64,000 bases of DNA from Dyadobacter soli. GTDB lineage: Bacteria > Bacteroidota > Bacteroidia > Cytophagales > Spirosomataceae. Within the stretch, counting starts at the first letter, position 1. Every line of letters begins with the position of its first letter. The stretch lies in the NCBI RefSeq assembly GCF_900101885.1, contig NZ_FNAN01000005.1:62001-126000 (forward strand). Reading direction: 5' to 3'. Positions 62,837-64,000 of this stretch are shown here, piece by piece. A model generated the notes under the pieces. It had not been told where the DNA came from, did no database searches, and saw only the letters and a list, made by a program, of their open reading frames with translations. A program made the position numbers and the translations under genes.

Positions 62837-64000
62837 TTAGAAAGACAATTTCAGGTTCAAACCGTACGATCTTGTAGATGGCAAACCAAATACGTCGGTC
62901 GACTGCAAATCATTGTTCGTACTCATGGCCTGTTCAGGATCGAAAGGCGCTTTTTTGTAGAAGAAGAACAAGTTTCTGCCCACGAACGAGATAGAAGCGT
63001 CTTTCAGCACGCCGCCTTTGGTTTTGAAATTATAACCGACCACAAGCTGGCCCAGGCGGACGTTCGTTCTTTTGAACACGTACGGTTCCATGATCTTGTT
63101 CCTGTCACCGATAGCAGAATAATAGGTGTAAGGATCAATGGAAGTAACGGCTGTACCTTCCGGTTTAACCGCATTGATAGGTACCGAACCGGCGTCACGC
63201 GCTTCGGCAGATCTTTCGCTCACACCGTAGGAATCGAGGAAGGCCTCTGTTTTGGAGAATGCAACACCGCCGAATTTACCGTTCACCAGCACATTGGCGA
63301 AGAAGTTGCGATAGTTGAAGGTGTTGGTCCATCCCAGCAGCAGCTTGGGGTTCACGTTGCCTACTTTGGTTTGCGTAGCGGCCTTGGTAGGAACGCCATT
63401 GGCATCGAGGATGATCTGTCCTGCATCGTTGCGTGCAAATTTGTAAATGTAAACATCATTGAAAGAACCGCCTGCTTTGATAATCGACGCGAAACCTTCG
63501 TTATCACCGCCTACCTGATAATTAGGGTTCGACGCGATCAGCTCTACGATTTTGTTCTTGTTCTGAGAAGCATTTACCGTCGTATTCCAGGTGAAATGAT
63601 CCGTGCGGACAGGCTCGGCAGTCAGGGTAAGCTCAAATCCATTGTTCTCGATCCGCCCCGCATTTACGTAATAAGTAGTGTAACCCGAGCCCGAAGGTGC
63701 CGTCAGCGAAAGGAACTGGTTGGTGCTCACGCCATTGTAATAGGTGAAATCGAGTCCCAGCTTGTTGTGGAAGAACTTGGTTTCGATACCGTACTCGTTG
63801 GCAACAATTTTTTCAGGTTTCAGGTTGGTGAAAGGCACCTGTGTAGGACGGTTGATACCGCCGATGCCGCTTGGACCACCCGCGCCGCCGATGGCACTCA
63901 ATGGAAGTACTCTGTTGTAAGGCACCTCGTTGGCAGTTTGCGAGAACGATGCCCGTACTTTCAGCAACGAAATAGCCTGAGGCAGGTTCAGTATCTGGCT
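62837..64000 (-). CDS. SusC/RagA family TonB-dependent receptor, C-terminal part
   Basis: 387 codons to the window edge, open at the 5' end; the real start lies outside. The visible part is the C-terminal beta-barrel: NEYGIETKFFHNKLGLDFTY, IENNGFELTLTAEPVRTDHF, VRLGQLVVGYNFKTKGG and FVGRNLFFFYKKAPFDPEQ, ending RSYGLNLKLSF with the aromatic last residue required for barrel insertion. It imports a ligand across the outer membrane using TonB, with the SusD lipoprotein 19 bases downstream. Confidence 0.93.
   Translation of the reverse strand, partial: SQILNLPQAISLLKVRASFSQTANEVPYNRVLPLSAIGGAGGPSGIGGINRPTQVPFTNLKPEKIVANEYGIETKFFHNKLGLDFTYYNGVSTNQFLSLTAPSGSGYTTYYVNAGRIENNGFELTLTAEPVRTDHFTWNTTVNASQNKNKIVELIASNPNYQVGGDNEGFASIIKAGGSFNDVYIYKFARNDAGQIILDANGVPTKAATQTKVGNVNPKLLLGWTNTFNYRNFFANVLVNGKFGGVAFSKTEAFLDSYGVSERSAEARDAGSVPINAVKPEGTAVTSIDPYTYYSAIGDRNKIMEPYVFKRTNVRLGQLVVGYNFKTKGGVLKDASISFVGRNLFFFYKKAPFDPEQAMSTNNDLQSTDVFGLPSTRSYGLNLKLSF

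Overview
The window looks like chromosome of a Bacteroidota bacterium of the Cytophagales, most like Dyadobacter or a close relative. This is an inference from several signs: a SusC/SusD pair, a giant FG-GAP protein with a type IX secretion C-terminal domain, many promoters of the form TTTG-N20-TAnnTTTG, few Shine-Dalgarno sites, DUF4180/DUF4142/DUF892 proteins, and moderate GC content. No rRNA, tRNA, CRISPR array, phage or complete insertion sequence was recognised. Start codons were moved inward wherever the longest open frame began at an implausible TTG or upstream Met.

Layout. 0-6 kb: a small lipoprotein, a DUF6766-like membrane protein and the FG-GAP protein. 6-18 kb: mixed housekeeping and regulation (two AraC regulators, GNAT, SDR, sialidase-like protein, pirin, a MuiA-type DUF4139 protein with an inserted SusC-like domain, ABC-F, Ogt, and a TetR-OsmC pair sharing an operator). 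17.7-21 kb: a small cysteine-bearing membrane protein plus SCO lipoprotein, a DJ-1/PfpI protein, and a DMT transporter preceded by a leader that looks like a peptide-dependent attenuator. 21-24 kb: a glycosyltransferase with a non-ATG start and a histidine kinase/response regulator pair whose sensor domain carries every key residue of the plant ethylene receptor at the same spacing. 24.5-26 kb: DUF4180, Crp/Fnr and an SMR exporter.

26-44.6 kb is a signalling and stress island: CheB, a CheB-CheR-PAS-kinase-receiver hybrid, ankyrin protein, HPII-type catalase with a DUF892 protein, DUF4142, phosphoribosyltransferase, receivers with a degenerate kinase, MBL hydrolase, two SDRs and a Gfo/Idh/MocA oxidoreductase. 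44.6-52.5 kb is a glycan cluster in two divergent arms: GT9, GT2 and carbamoyltransferase on the minus strand; two GT4-type enzymes, a GmhB-like phosphatase and another GT9 on the plus strand. It probably builds a heptose-containing, carbamoylated glycan.

52.5-64 kb holds a membrane AraC regulator, a serine hydrolase, an AT-richer two-gene module (HipA-like kinase plus DUF3037), an astacin-type lipoprotein metalloprotease, a SulP transporter, and a SusD/SusC pair, the SusC running off the right edge.

The observations most worth following are the leader-peptide attenuator before the DMT transporter (19599-19886), the ETR1-like sensor kinase (22522-24135), the TetR/OsmC operator pair, the HipA-like/DUF3037 module, and the carbamoyltransferase/heptosyltransferase cluster.
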